A stretch of 64,000 nt of DNA, from contig NC_133157.1 in the NCBI RefSeq assembly GCF_040802235.1, positions 35,864,501 through 35,928,500 on the forward strand, written 5' to 3'. The position numbers and the translations under genes are program-made. The notes under the pieces are model-generated. The model did no database searches, had not been told where the DNA came from, and saw only the letters and a list, made by a program, of their open reading frames with translations. Within the stretch, counting starts at the first letter, position 1, and each line of letters begins with the position of its first letter. The stretch comes from Manis javanica. Taxonomy: Eukaryota; Chordata; Mammalia; Pholidota; Manidae. Shown one piece after another: positions 1-12,505 of this stretch.

Positions 1-119
1 TTTAAAACTACTAGACATATGAATAGTCTGCAATTTCAAATATCTTATAATCATATGGTGTATCTGTATCTTCTCACATTGACTGAATGGAGGTTGCAAG
101 GCTTAATGGAGTTTAAAGG

Positions 120-300
120 TAAACTTTTTACCCATTGCTAAGTTGCTGTGTGTACTTGGGCTAGTTTTTTACTTCGCAGTGGTTCAGTTTCCTCATATAT
201 AACATGGGATAACAATACCTAGGTCTGGTTGATGGTAAGAGCTGAACGAAATGTGTAAACGGCCTGGCACATAGTAGTTTTGCTCAGTCAAGGTTAATTC
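120..300 (+). repeat. MIR SINE remnant
   Basis: The stretch reads like the central and 3' part of a MIR element on the plus strand: a GTTTCCTCATATATAA-type segment (MIR: TTTCCTCATCTGTAAAATGG), then AACAATACCTA, then CCTGGCACATAGTAG. It is diverged, as expected for an ancient SINE. The family call is from recognised motifs only. Confidence 0.75.
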
Positions 301-929
301 CCCTTTCTTTCTTATGTTCCTGAATTCTTAACTTCCATTTATAGTTCACTGTCTAGATGAGGTCATTGCCAGAGATGGCCAAATTCATCTACTATAGGAG
401 AAATTTTCCACCGAGAGTTGCTTTAAATTTTATGGGTCTTTTGCTTTCACCCCCATTTATTGCCTCATCATGAGAGCTGTTTTTATTAACTGAAATCTTT
501 CATTAATAGGATTTAAATTTCAGAACATTTAGAAACATTTTTTTTAGTGGGAAAAAAGATATAGATCCTGAAAACATTTTTGAGATCATAGCTGTAATTT
601 CATTTTTACAGAAGTTTCTTTTAGATGTATTATTTAAGGCAGATTGAAATGTAATTATTTTCTTTGGTTGAGTGGGTAACTTTCAATAATGATTAATAGA
701 ATAACATTTTATGTAAGATAAAAATGAATAAAAATTTATTTTTGTAATCATAGTAACACATGCTGTTTGTAAGACAAGAATAAAATTTAGTCATTTCAAT
801 AATAAAATCTCTGTATATTAATTCAAAATCATTTTTATATATGTTTATGTTTATTTATTTTTACATGTCCTATCTTGTGACAGCTTTTAGTATTAGTGAG
901 GTATTGTAAAGCATTTTATTTTGGAAGAT

Positions 930-1560
930 TCTGTTTTTAGTTGGCTTTTTACTAAGGCAAATTTCAAGTATATTACAGTTGCTAAGAGAATAACATACCT
1001 TAATGTATCTGTCACCCAACTTCAAAGCCTAACATTACTGGGGAACATAAATTGTTTCTTATGTACCCCCCAACACTATTCTGGGTTCATTATTTTGAAG
1101 TAAGTCTCAGAATCAGCCAGTTCTATCAGTAAATATTTCTAAAAATATACAAACTTAAAAAATAACTACACTACCATTAACATAGAAAGTTCACATTATC
1201 ATCACATATCCAATCAGTGTTTAAATTCCCTTGATTTATTCATAAACTTATATGAAGCAATAAATTTATATAAATTAATATATTTTTTATTTTTTTCAAT
1301 CTGTTGGAATTAGAATACTAACAATCTGTAAATGGCAATTAGTTGAAAAGTCCCTTTAGTCTCTTTTAATACATGGGTTCTGTTCCATTGTTCTCACTTT
1401 TTTCCCTTTTAATTTTTTGTTAAAGAAACTAGATCAAATAACTTGTAATCTTGATTCTGAATATTGCATACCTATGGTTTAGCATGTTTTCCTCTGTATT
1501 TCGTATTAATTGGCAGTTAGATTCAGAGGTTTGATCAGATTTAAGTTTAATTCTTTTGAT
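930..1560 (-). mobile_element. Old L1 3' UTR fragment, antisense
   Basis: Segments such as ATCCAATCAGTGTTTAAATT, AGTCTCTTTTAAT and GAGGTTTGATCAGATTTAAG lie in the order known for antisense 3' UTRs of old mammalian L1M subfamilies. It is diverged with small deletions and holds no ORF of note. The 60-codon open frame at 921-1103 lies within it and is not a gene. Confidence 0.65.
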
Positions 1561-1604
1561 GTCAGTAATGTTTGATGATTAATGACTGGATTTATGAATT
1601 CATT

Positions 1605-2540
1605 AGAGTTTTCAAAATGTTGATTTTGAAGTTTTTAGCTTTGATGAAGTCCAATTTATCAGTTTGTTCATTTTATGGATCATACATTTGGTGTATTATC
1701 TGAGAAGTCTCTGCCTAATGCAAGGTCACAAAGATTTTCTCCTATGTTTTCTTCTAGAAATTTTATAGTTTTAGGTTTTGTTTCAGTTCTTGAATCTTTC
1801 TTTTTTGAGGAACCATTCATTAGAAGGACTGTTTCCAATATAATTTTTTATGCTGACAAAATGCCAACTTTTCTACTCTATTAATAATATAAAATCTCAG
1901 CAAATGCAAATCACATTACATGAATAATTTCATAGTTTTAATGTTTCCATTTTAAATGACATTTGCAGAAACCTCTCTATTTATACATTAACAACAAATT
2001 TTTAAAAACAAAATATACTACATTTCCTAAGGAAAAGCTATGTAGGCACTAAAAAAACTAACAAAGATAATATTGGAAAATGAATCATAAATACTGTCTT
2101 ATATTCTGCTATATTGCACAAGTCTTAGCACAGGAATAGCCACAAATTATATACATTTGTAGAGACCTTTGCCCCACAGTCAAATGCCTATCATTTTTTT
2201 ATTGTAGTAAGACGTATATAACATGAAATTTACCATTTTTATCATTTTTAAGTGTACAGTTCAATGGTACATATATATTGTCTCTGATTCATTTGAAATT
2301 CATTATTTGTATATGGTGAGAGGAATGGATTAAAATGAATTGCTTTTGATTATTAGTGTCACTTATCTCAGAGCCATTTGCTGAAAAGACTGTTCTTTTC
2401 CCACCTAATTGCTTTTGTACCATTGTCAAAAACATTTGTCCATAGATGCATGGGTCTGTTTATGGACTTCCTGTTCTATTCCACTATTCCATCTATTATC
2501 AATCTTTACACCAACACTGCACTGTGTTGATTACTGGAGC
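1605..2540 (-). mobile_element. Old L1 ORF2/3' UTR pieces, antisense
   Basis: About 1,625-1,840 and 2,280-2,540 read, on the plus strand, like the reverse complement of the C-terminal part of L1 ORF2 (for example GAGAAGTCTCTGCCTAATGC and CCATAGATGCATGGGTCTGT). About 2,195-2,270 looks like an L1 3' UTR end (TTACCATTTTTATCATTTTTAAGTG). These are probably pieces of one or more L1M copies broken by indels. The open frames at 1675 and 2409 are chance openings in this old repeat. Confidence 0.6.
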
Positions 2541-2767
2541 TTTATAAGAAGTCTTTTTTTTTTTTCTTTTTTGAGAGGGCATCTCTCATATTTATTGATG
2601 AAATGGTTGTTAACAACAATAAAATTCTGAATAGGGGACTCAATGCACAATCATTAATCAACCCCAAGCCTAATTCTCAACAGTCTCCAATCTTCTGAAG
2701 CATAACGAACAAGTTCTTACATGGTGAACAAATTCTTACATACTGAATAAGTTTATAAGAAGTCTTT
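2541..2767 (-). mobile_element. Poly(A) retrocopy insertion with 16-bp target-site duplication
   Basis: A segment of about 195 bp (2,557-2,751) is flanked by a perfect 16-bp direct repeat, TTTATAAGAAGTCTTT, at 2,541-2,556 and 2,752-2,767. On the minus strand the insert carries AATAAA (complement of 2,591-2,596) about 20 nt before an A-rich tail, which appears as the T-run after 2,551. These are the hallmarks of L1-driven retroposition of the 3' end of a polyadenylated transcript. It sits inside an older antisense L1. The source is not a tRNA- or 7SL-type SINE that I recognise. From memory it resembles a much longer lineage-specific, ERV-like repeat of pangolins; that identification is unverified. 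Confidence 0.85.
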
Positions 2768-2797
2768 AAATCAGGTACTATTAGCCCTGTCTGCTAG

Positions 2798-3200
2798 GAT
2801 TTTCCAGAGCAAAAGAACCAATAGAATATATATACACACAATAGAGATTTATTACAAGGAATTAACTTATGTGATAATGAAGGCTGAGAAGTCCCACAAT
2901 CTGCCATCTACAAACCACAGACCCAGGAGAGCTGGTGTAGTTCCAGTCTGGGCATAGAAAACTAATATTCCAGCTGGCTAACAGTCAGGCTGAGAGAGCA
3001 AATTCTCCCTTATCCCTTTGTTCTTAGCCTTTTGTTCTATTTAGGCCTCAAAAGGATTGGATGAGGCCCACCCACACTGAGGAGAGCAATCTGCTTTACT
3101 TAGTCTACATATTCAAATGTTAATCTCAGAATAATGTTTAACCAAATATCTGGGCACCTCATGTCCCAGTTAAGTTGACTCATAAAATTAACAAACACTG
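2798..3200 (-). mobile_element. ERVL-type LTR remnant (MLT2-like)
   Basis: The plus strand reads as the reverse complement of a familiar mammalian LTR-type repeat: CCAGAGCAAAAGAACCAATAG near the start, GGCTGAGAAGTCCCACAATC, GATGAGGCCCACCCACACTG, and an end with CAGTTAAGTTGACTCATAAA. It interrupts an older antisense L1, whose sequence resumes around 3,200. The assignment to the MLT2 group is from memory and could be another ERVL/MaLR relative. Confidence 0.55.
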
Positions 3201-3299
3201 TCTTCAACTTTTTTATTCTTTTTCAAAATCGATTTTATAAGAATATAGTACTTTATCCTCCATTTACCCCATGGTCCCAAGCACATAGGCTGGTGAAAA

Positions 3300-3490
3300 T
3301 CATGTCTGGACTTGCCTCACCTTATCTCTAAACATTCCGCTCTGCCACTATAAAAGGCACAATGCTGTGCACCACAAGGCTGCTATCTCTCTGGGGGCAG
3401 CCATTTTCTCTTTCAGGTAATAAAATCTCTTGCATGGGCCCATGTCTCCTGAGTCGTTCTGGGGTAAGGAGGGTCACGGTGAGATACTCT
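3300..3490 (+). mobile_element. Probable retroviral LTR fragment (solo)
   Basis: A short stretch has the layout of an LTR promoter and polyadenylation region. There is a TATAAAA box (about 3,350), a GC-richer leader containing GGGGGCAGCCATTTTC, and AATAAAATCTCTTGC at about 3,420. It interrupts antisense L1 sequence that is recognisable again from about 3,490. No internal retroviral genes are adjacent, so if this is an LTR it is solo or truncated. The exact ends and terminal TG/CA were not fixed. Confidence 0.45.
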
Positions 3491-4325
3491 TTCAGATTTT
3501 GCTATTCAAAGGTTTTTGAACTACCATATAAATCTTAGAATCAGATTATCAATTTTTACAAGAGCCTGTCAGGATTGTATTGAATCTGTAGATCAGTTTG
3601 GGAAGAAATGACATCTTAGCAATATTAGGTCTTCTTACCCATGAACAAGGTATATCTCTCCATTTATGAGGTCTTTAAATTTCCTCAGAAGTATTTTATA
3701 GTTCTGTCACATCTTCTAGTAGATTTATTCCTTAATATATGATATTTTTGGTGCTATTGTAAATGGGTGTTTTTGAAAATTTCAATTACTGATTGTTGCA
3801 AGTACATAAAACTCCAGTTGATTTTTGCACATTGATCTTGTTTCCTTCAGTCTTCTTTTCATGTATTAGTTCTAGTAGCTTTTAACAGATTCCATATGTT
3901 GTCTATATAAATGATAATATTATTTTCAAGTTAAGGCAGTTTTACTTCTTCTTTTTCAGTATGGATGCCTTTTATTTCTTTCCTTACCTGACTAAACTGG
4001 CCAGAACCTCCAGTGCAACACTGAAAATAACTGAGAGTCAACCTCGTTGCCTCGTTCCTTATCTTGAAGCACAAAGCATTCAGTATTTCGCTGTTAGTAT
4101 GTAAGTCGTTTGTAGATGTCCTTTATCAGTCTGTGGAAGTGCCTTTCTATTTCAAGCTTGCTAACAGTTTTTATGAGGGATGGATGTCAACTACTTTTCC
4201 TGCATGTATTGAGATAATCACATGGCTTTCCTTTTTAATTTATTAACATGGTGAATTTCAATGATTGATTTTTGAGTTATTAAACCAACCCTGCATTCCT
4301 AGGATAAAGTATCTTGGTCCTAATA
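3490..4325 (-). mobile_element. Old L1 ORF2 fragment, antisense
   Basis: The stretch reads as the reverse complement of part of the L1 ORF2 reverse-transcriptase region, for example GATTGTATTGAATCTGTAGA and the ATGACATCTTAGCAATATT segment. It continues the antisense L1 track interrupted by the two LTR pieces and the poly(A) retrocopy upstream. It is heavily mutated, and the 60-codon open frame at 4,064 is incidental. Confidence 0.65.
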
Positions 4326-4363
4326 TAAAAAGAAAAAACTTTTACTCCCATTGTAACTCCCAT

Positions 4364-4490
4364 TAATCATATATATTCATAGCCTAGGGGAGGAGGACAC
4401 CAAACATCATGCAGGGCCACACTGGGTCAGGTTAATGGGACATAGAACTGTTGCAGCAGCAGAGAGGAGGGGCGACAGCAGCTGCAGGAA
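4364..4490 (+). repeat. Direct repeat, copy 1 (GCCTAGGGGAGGAGG unit)
   Basis: About 125 bp beginning near ATATTCATAGCCTAGGGG and ending near GCAGCTGCAGGAA recurs in the same orientation at 6,028-6,155 with few differences. A more diverged partial relative lies at about 5,818-5,915. The 1.66-kb spacing suggests either local duplication or two LTR-like ends. I see no retroviral genes in between. The unit does not match a family I can name. Confidence 0.8.
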
Positions 4491-6027
4491 TAGATCTAAA
4501 TATCTGTAGATACAGAGATACAGATATACACATATATCTAATTATGTTGTATACATTAAACTAACACAATGCTATGTATCAACTGTCTCAATAAATTGGC
4601 AGGGAAAAGGACTTATCAGTTGCTCCCAAATATATATCCCAGAACCCAGTGCTTTATTGGTTGAGGATTTTTTTTTATCCTTAATATATAGATTGCCAGA
4701 CCCTGACCCTAGGGATTCAGATTCATTAAGTCTGAGGGGATGCCAGGAAATCTATATTTTTGCAAGCCTCACAGTAATTCTTATGTAAGGGCAGGATTGA
4801 GAGCCAGTGGAGCAGATGGCCTTTTAAAGTTTCTGTCCAGAGTATCCACAGGACTAGGAGCATTGGGAGGGTAGATGCTGCCCTCTAGTGCCTCTGGCTG
4901 CTTACTACTCCTGCATAGTGTAGTAAGCCACTGCATGAGCGCTGGTGATCTTGTGGCCTGACACTACCCTGGGGCTTCCTGTCCATCTCCTTGGAAATCT
5001 TAGCTCTTGAGCATTAATAAAAATACTCATGTATAAATATGTTGCTGCTGAATAACAGCAACCATGCTTCTCTGTCCCCAGCACCTTGGCACATCTAATG
5101 TTCAGTAATATAGCCTGAGAATGACACACAGCAAAACTCCTTTGTAAGGCTTGTATGGAGGGACAAACTCATACGGTATCATGTATGTCAGGATTTTTAT
5201 TTAAAGGGGTATGATATGACCCATGGTACATACAATAACTGTGAAGGTTCCTGAAGAAATTCTATTTCAGCAATTGTGGTGCTGTAGCATTGGAATGGAA
5301 GCAGGGTCTGGCTTTAGAAAAGTTTCTAGAAACAAATGAATATAAATCCTTTATAATTGTGTAGCCCTTTAGAGTCCCCAGAGGCTTTCCATATATTTCA
5401 CCTCCTTGTCTGGGTTCCCTGTAAAACGTGAGGCAGGAAGGGCAAATGTGAAGATCCATACCCACATCATGAAAAATGACAGTGTGTTCATTACGTGAAT
5501 GTGCCCTTGTTTAGGATGATGCCACCGTCCTGTCAATGTGATGCCACACAAGCAATGGTGCTCCATCAGTGAGTACCAAATCAATAAATAAACTGATATA
5601 TAAACCTGTACGCCAGGCCTACTCTGCAAAAACATTAAGATTGTCTTTGACTCTTAACTCCTCAGCTCTGAGACACAGGAGCAAGGGCTGGGTGAGTTGC
5701 TGGAGAGGAGTTTGTAGCAAATTGTTGTAATGGCTTAGTGGGATGACAGTGGCTGTGGGTTACCTGTAAGGTAAATAGTGCACTGGTAAATAGTGCAGCA
5801 TGTTCAAAGTTTGCAGAATTTGATGGTTTTGCCTGGCTAGAGGTCAGGCTAATGGGAGACTGAGAACTATTTCAGCAGCCCAGAGGGCAGCAGCAACTTC
5901 AGGAAGCAACAACTGTTTGGGTAGGATACAGTGTTCTGTCCACCTCATCTTCATCCCATCCTAGGGTTCTGGGCTTGGCTGAATGCACAGCACCTGACAT
6001 TGGACCTGTGAGACTGATAGCAGCTTA
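4491..6027. other. No gene recognised; A/T-rich tract and weak repeat relative
   Basis: This stretch separates the two direct repeats. It starts with an A/T-rich GATA/ATAC-type tract (about 4,490-4,560). At about 5,818-5,915 it carries a diverged relative of the flanking repeat (CAGGCTAATGGGAGACTGAG ... CAGCAGCAACTTCAGGAAGC). The small open frames at 4,905, 5,262 and 5,369 on the minus strand show no recognisable domain, signal or homology and are not called as genes. Confidence 0.5.
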
Positions 6028-6155
6028 TTAGTCATATATTTTTATAGCCTAGGGGAGGAGGACACCAAACATCATGCAGGGCCACACTGGGTCAGGTTAA
6101 TGGGAGACAGAACTGTTGCAGCAGCAGAGGAGGGGCAACAGCAACTGCAGGAAGC
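6028..6155 (+). repeat. Direct repeat, copy 2 (GCCTAGGGGAGGAGG unit)
   Basis: This is the second copy of the unit at 4,364-4,490. The shared core runs from ATAGCCTAGGGGAGGAGG through CATCATGCAGGGCCACACTG to AACTGCAGGAAGC, with small changes (GGGAGACAGAACT here, GGGACATAGAACT in copy 1). Similarity fades on both sides. Confidence 0.8.
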
Positions 6156-6559
6156 AGGAGCAGGTGGGGGAGGAATACTCAAAGTAATGAAAGAGTCCAT
6201 CTATTTTGTAAATATCTTGACCTACTACTAAAAAGCTGGTGTAGCTTCTTTTTAATTGACTTTTGTTAACCTGTCGTTCAGTGCTCTTTGGTTGAAAAAG
6301 TCTTCTTGTTCCTGTATAATGGAATTTTCAAGTTCAGGAAAGATGTTGAAATGGCTCAAACTCATCCCATTTTCAGAGTGAGACTCTTAAATTATCTTAA
6401 ATGTAAGGATCTATTTTGTTTTTATTTTGGTTCTGTAGAAAAAGGACATTTAAGGAAAACATTCAGTAATCCATTTTTTAGTCAAATCATTTTCAAAGTA
6501 TTCTTCCTTATAGCTGGTAAAAAAAAATGGCTCATGCTAATGATAGGGTTTTATTTTGC

Positions 6560-6760
6560 CTTTTGTTTTTTAAATTGTCATAAAATATGCTTAACATAAA
6601 ATTTACTATTTTAACCATTTTAACTGTAAATTTCAGTGACATTAATTACATTCAGAGTTGTGCAACCATCACCACTATCCATTTTCAGAACTTTTTCATC
6701 ATCCTAAACAAACTTTGTACCCACTAAATAATAACTCCTTATGCCCGTCTTCCTCAACCC
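6560..6760 (-). mobile_element. L1 3' UTR end, antisense
   Basis: The plus strand reads ATTTACTATTTTAACCATTT, then TGTGCAACCATCACCACTAT and CCATTTTCAGAACTTTTTCA. This is the reverse complement of a very common old L1 3' UTR segment. It is unconnected to the young L1 family elsewhere in the window. Confidence 0.75.
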
Positions 6761-8127
<1,367 letters not shown>

Positions 8128-8574
8128 TGAACCAGTTATCCCCTCACTTTCTCTTGTTATTCTTATGCCCCACTTTCTTATGGGCATTTCCTCATTGGGC
8201 CCCAGAAGAGCTCCAAATTTGGGTGATTCACCTTTTGGTATACATTCAGGGCCTTGGATGGCTAATGTCCTTTGGCTACTAGGTTACCCATCCTTTAATC
8301 TGTTTCCCTTTTTCTCCTGCCTACTTCTGATCTCCCCACAGAACTTGTTTATGGAATGGGTGGGGTATAGAGTATGAAAGAGCCTAAAAGTGAGTCAGAA
8401 ATAAGAGAAAGGAAATGATAAGGTGAAAAGGTAGAATAGGAAAAGAAAGATAGGAGAATGTATAAAATTGGAATACAGAAAAGGTTTGGGAAATATTTGC
8501 AGGTTTTGTCTCATTTTAGACATGAAGATAAAATGGTTTCCTAGCTTCACACCCTTAACTTTTTTGTCTTTAAG

Positions 8575-8620
8575 CATCACTGGAGAGTCAAATAAAGAGC
8601 TAAAGATAGAACATCAAGAG
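8575..8620 (+). pseudogene. SPATA31F1: SPATA31F exon 2 with premature TAA
   Basis: The acceptor is TCTTTAAG at 8,574 and the donor is GTAAAG at 8,621. The 46 nt decode in phase 0 to HHWRVK, stop, RAKDRTSR plus one base. Family members have a glutamine at the stop position, so a CAA or CAG codon has become TAA (8,593-8,595). With the intact exon 1 before it, translation would end at about codon 55. Confidence 0.8.
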
Positions 8621-8849
8621 GTAAAGTCCCAGTCTCTGTTCTGACTCCCCTCCGTGGTAGGCGAGGTGCCCATGGATCTGTCCCTCTAGCCCCAGTGCCA
8701 GGAGCCAGGTGCTCTAACTACGAAGGCACCAATTCCTCAAGTTGATAAATTCTACCAGAAGACTTTCTTGGGTGGGAAATCAGAGCCTGGGAATGTTCCA
8801 AAATTATCCATCTTACCCCAGGATTGAGAAATTAGGAAGTAGGACAGAA

Positions 8850-8970
8850 GTCCTTACCTGTGTCATTTACTAGCTTTATGACCCTGTGGAAGTTACTTCA
8901 TTTCTTGGTTATCCATGAAATGGGCATCTGCTGATCCCACCTCACTCAGTGTGGTTGTAATAATCAAGGG
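8850..8970 (+). repeat. MIR SINE in SPATA31F intron 2
   Basis: CATTTACTAGCTTTATGACC, then AAGTTACTTCATTTCTTGG, then CATGAAATGGGCATC and GGTTGTAATAATCAA follow the order of the MIR consensus on the plus strand. It lies wholly inside the intron between exons 2 and 3. Confidence 0.75.
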
Positions 8971-9138
8971 AGATCAGGTCCAGGACATCCCCTCATCACT
9001 GGTTAAACTGTACACAGACATGCCTTAGAGCACTGACTGGGGGTTTACAGTATCCTCTCAACCAAAGGCCTTCAGCTTCCTGCAGGATGTCCCCGAATCC
9101 TCCCCCGTTCCATGTAACACCGTCTCCTGGTTTCTCAG

Positions 9139-9199
9139 CTAAGAGACTTCCCCAGGAGGAGGCTGAGAAGCCGTGGGAGCTGCTCTCTATCATGAAAAG
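9139..9199 (+). pseudogene. SPATA31F1: SPATA31F exon 3
   Basis: The acceptor is TGGTTTCTCAG ending at 9,138 and the donor is GTGATC at 9,200. The first two bases complete the codon begun in exon 2 (giving Ala). The 19 codons then read KRLPQEEAEKPWELLSIMK, very close to the matching exon of human SPATA31F1. Two bases carry into exon 4. No stop is present. Confidence 0.85.
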
Positions 9200-12122
9200 G
9201 TGATCACGTGCTCTTCATAGTCTCCAGCTCCCGGCCTGGCCTGTGATGATTCTCTGCCTGGCCAGGGCAGGGATGAGGAGAGGGACAGTGTCTAAGAGGG
9301 AACCAGGCACAGTGGAGGCTGGAGGGCTGGCTGAGAGGGCTGGCTGAGAGGGGAATCATATGTCTCAGAAGGGGGGAGTCTCTCAGTTCTGCTCTGGGCG
9401 AGGCTCACCATGATCCTGGAATTCAGGATGTGACTACTGGGCAATTCATAAAAGACTCTACATGGGTTTGCACTCAGCCATAAGAAAAGTTACCAGTCAA
9501 GAGAATGGATAAATGAGTGCATGAAAAAGTAATCATTCTCTCTACATATTCTCTCTACAACTGTGCCCTTTCAAGGGCAGACCCCTCAGAGTCTAGCTGG
9601 ACCTGCTGACATTACCTCCTCTGGTTCTGCCTTCGGGAAGGTCAGTTCCAGGGATGGCCCTCAGACAAGAATCTGTCATCTTATCCTCTTCTTATGATCT
9701 CTAGAGAGTGGGATTGGCTCCCAAGAGACATTGTGTGCACCCTATAGTCCCCAGAATGCAGAGCTCCCATAAGGACCTCATTTTCCACAGGTTGGAAATA
9801 CCGAATGGCAGGCTGGAACTCTCTTAGGCCCAAATAAGACTGACTCCAGGTTCTACCTGGTGATACCATATCAGCTAAACATTGGTTCCCCCAAAGCCTT
9901 GTTCCCTTCTCCTAGTTCAGCTTCTCAACACAAGTCAGCAGAAAACTCATCCCACTTCCCAGTCTCTTATGCCCTGTGCTCCCATCAGTTGTCAGAGACT
10001 TTGCCCAACAAGCCCAGAACGTCAGCCCAGCCCACCCTAACTTGCTGAATGTTTCTGGAGAAAAGCAGTAGCACAGACAACCTGGAAATATAGAACCCAG
10101 GCTTTACAGGACTAGGGAAGAACAGGGCCAATTTCCATACTTTCAAGGAGGAAGATGTCACTCCAAGTGGTTACCATGTCTCCCTTCCCAGCCAGGGTGG
10201 CCCCTCAAGAGGGAAGTGTGTGGCAGCTTCTGTGTGCAGATCCCTCCTGCCCCATCTGCAGTGCTGTAGATCTGGAGATTCAGCAGTTGCTGGTGGGTGA
10301 GAGCACTCTGATCTCCCCCACCTCATTGGGTCCATCACAGACCTCCTCTTGCCTAGAGATTTTGTCCATGTCTAATCTCTTTTTGGAGCAGATTCAGGGT
10401 TCCCTGCAATCCAAAGAGCTTTCACATGCATCTGCAAACCCCACAAAGTCACAACTAATGAATTAGAAATCCTTAATCCAGTCAGCTTCCCAGTCAACTG
10501 GTACAATCAGCATCCAAGATTATGAGACTGAACATATCCAACTAAAGCAGAGATTTCAAGTACCAGATGTGTCCTGGGATGCAAGAGCTCTGTCTTCTTC
10601 AAGCCTTGAGGAACCTAGGATTCCTGTGAACCAGCAGGACAAGAAGAGCAACTGTGAATGTGTCCTGGAGAAAAAAGGTCAGCAGACCATGAATACCTAA
10701 TTCTCTCTGTTTTCCTGAACCCAGAACTCAGAAACCTTAAACACCCTATGGCCTTGCATATTCCTATGTCCCAAAAGTCCTGAGGTATCTTTAAAAGCAT
10801 GTATATAAATGCATAAATTTCTACACCTGCGGGCTCCCAAGATCTGTGGAAGTGTTTCAATGCACCTTATACTGCCACCAAAATTTTTCAAGCCCAGAAG
10901 AAAGAACAACCATTTCTATCACCATGCATGTTACCTCAAATGCCTCTGTTGAAAACATGGGCTTTTGTCTCCATGACCTGGAATTCATGGGAAGACAGCC
11001 AGTCTGCTCAAACACTGGATTTTGAAGGATACCCTATGAACCCACAGTAAGTATCACTGCAAGAAAATCCCAAACTCCATGGGTCTGGCTCTACCTACCC
11101 TCTACCACCTTTCAGTTTCTAAGTGGCCCCTGTCCACTGTCTGGGGGATCCGTCAAGGCCTCAGTGTGTTATCTGCAGCAGAAACATGGCTACCTTTCTA
11201 TGGCTCCTCGTTTTTGCACAATAAGTCCCTGGTCTACCCCCTGGAGATCTCTCCACAAAAGGGGGGCCTAGTCCCTTTTTCTTCAGTCCCTTAATCTCCA
11301 TACTGTCTTAAGATTTCATCCACTTCAGTTAGCCCCACCTTCTTCCCACATTCCCACATTTGGGCATCTCCATCTGACAATCAACAAGCCCATAGCAATG
11401 TCCCGTTTCCAGCTCTGGCCAAGTGTAAAGCCTTGGCGTGGCACCAGCTGCAAAGGCAGCTCCCACTTCAGTGGGATTTGCCAACTGTTTCCCAGAGATA
11501 TCTCTGTAGAAGCACAGACCATACAATATAAGCCCTGAGACATATTGTAGCCTGCCCCCTGAGACCCATGGACTTACCTGTTTGGGGAAGCCCATTTCAG
11601 TTTTCAAGAAAGAGTTTTCTTGGAGCTTGTCCGGAGCTGCTGGAGTTGTGCCTTAGCAGGTTGATTCACCATTGCTACGGTCTGTGCCAGATGATCTGTC
11701 AGACCAACCAGTTGCTCTTGTCCCCTCCTGACCAGCAGCCTCTGCCCTGGAGCAGCACACTGACCAATGTGAATGTTAAATGACCTGCAGGTCTAGAGGC
11801 CAGTGGGGATAGTGACCTGTTCTGATCCACTGTGGCAGCTCGCCTAGACCAAGGCAGTGTTGCAGAGCCAAATTGATGTGGGAATATCTGCTACGGCATT
11901 GTCTTCCCAGCAAATGTAGGAAGATCTGCTATGTCATTGTCCTTGCCCAAACATGTAGCTGTTGGAACTGCAAATCCCTGGGTCTGCAGCATTTTAGTGG
12001 CCTTGGCAGCAATTCAGTTTCCCTTGCACCCCAGAAAATAAGCTCCTACACATGAGGCAGCATTCAAGCCCTACATGGATCAGGAAATGACACCCTAAAT
12101 ACTGACAGCGCTTGACTAGTAG

Positions 12123-12344
<222 letters not shown>

Positions 12345-12505
12345 TAGCAATGTAGAAGTCCTGGGGCAGGCGTTACAGATGCCAATGAGACTTCTGCAGA
12401 CAGTGCACAAGTATTCCAAACTAAAGAACAGGTAAATGGAGATGGTGACTCTAGAAAGCCAGACAGATCCTGTTAGTCCTGACCACTCTCAAGCCACCCA
12501 TCTTA

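Noticed and set aside
3300..6155. A complete provirus between LTR-like pieces and direct repeats
   Set aside because: No gag, pol or env similarity, primer-binding site or polypurine tract was seen. The LTR-like piece at 3,300 and the direct repeat at 4,364/6,028 are unrelated in sequence.
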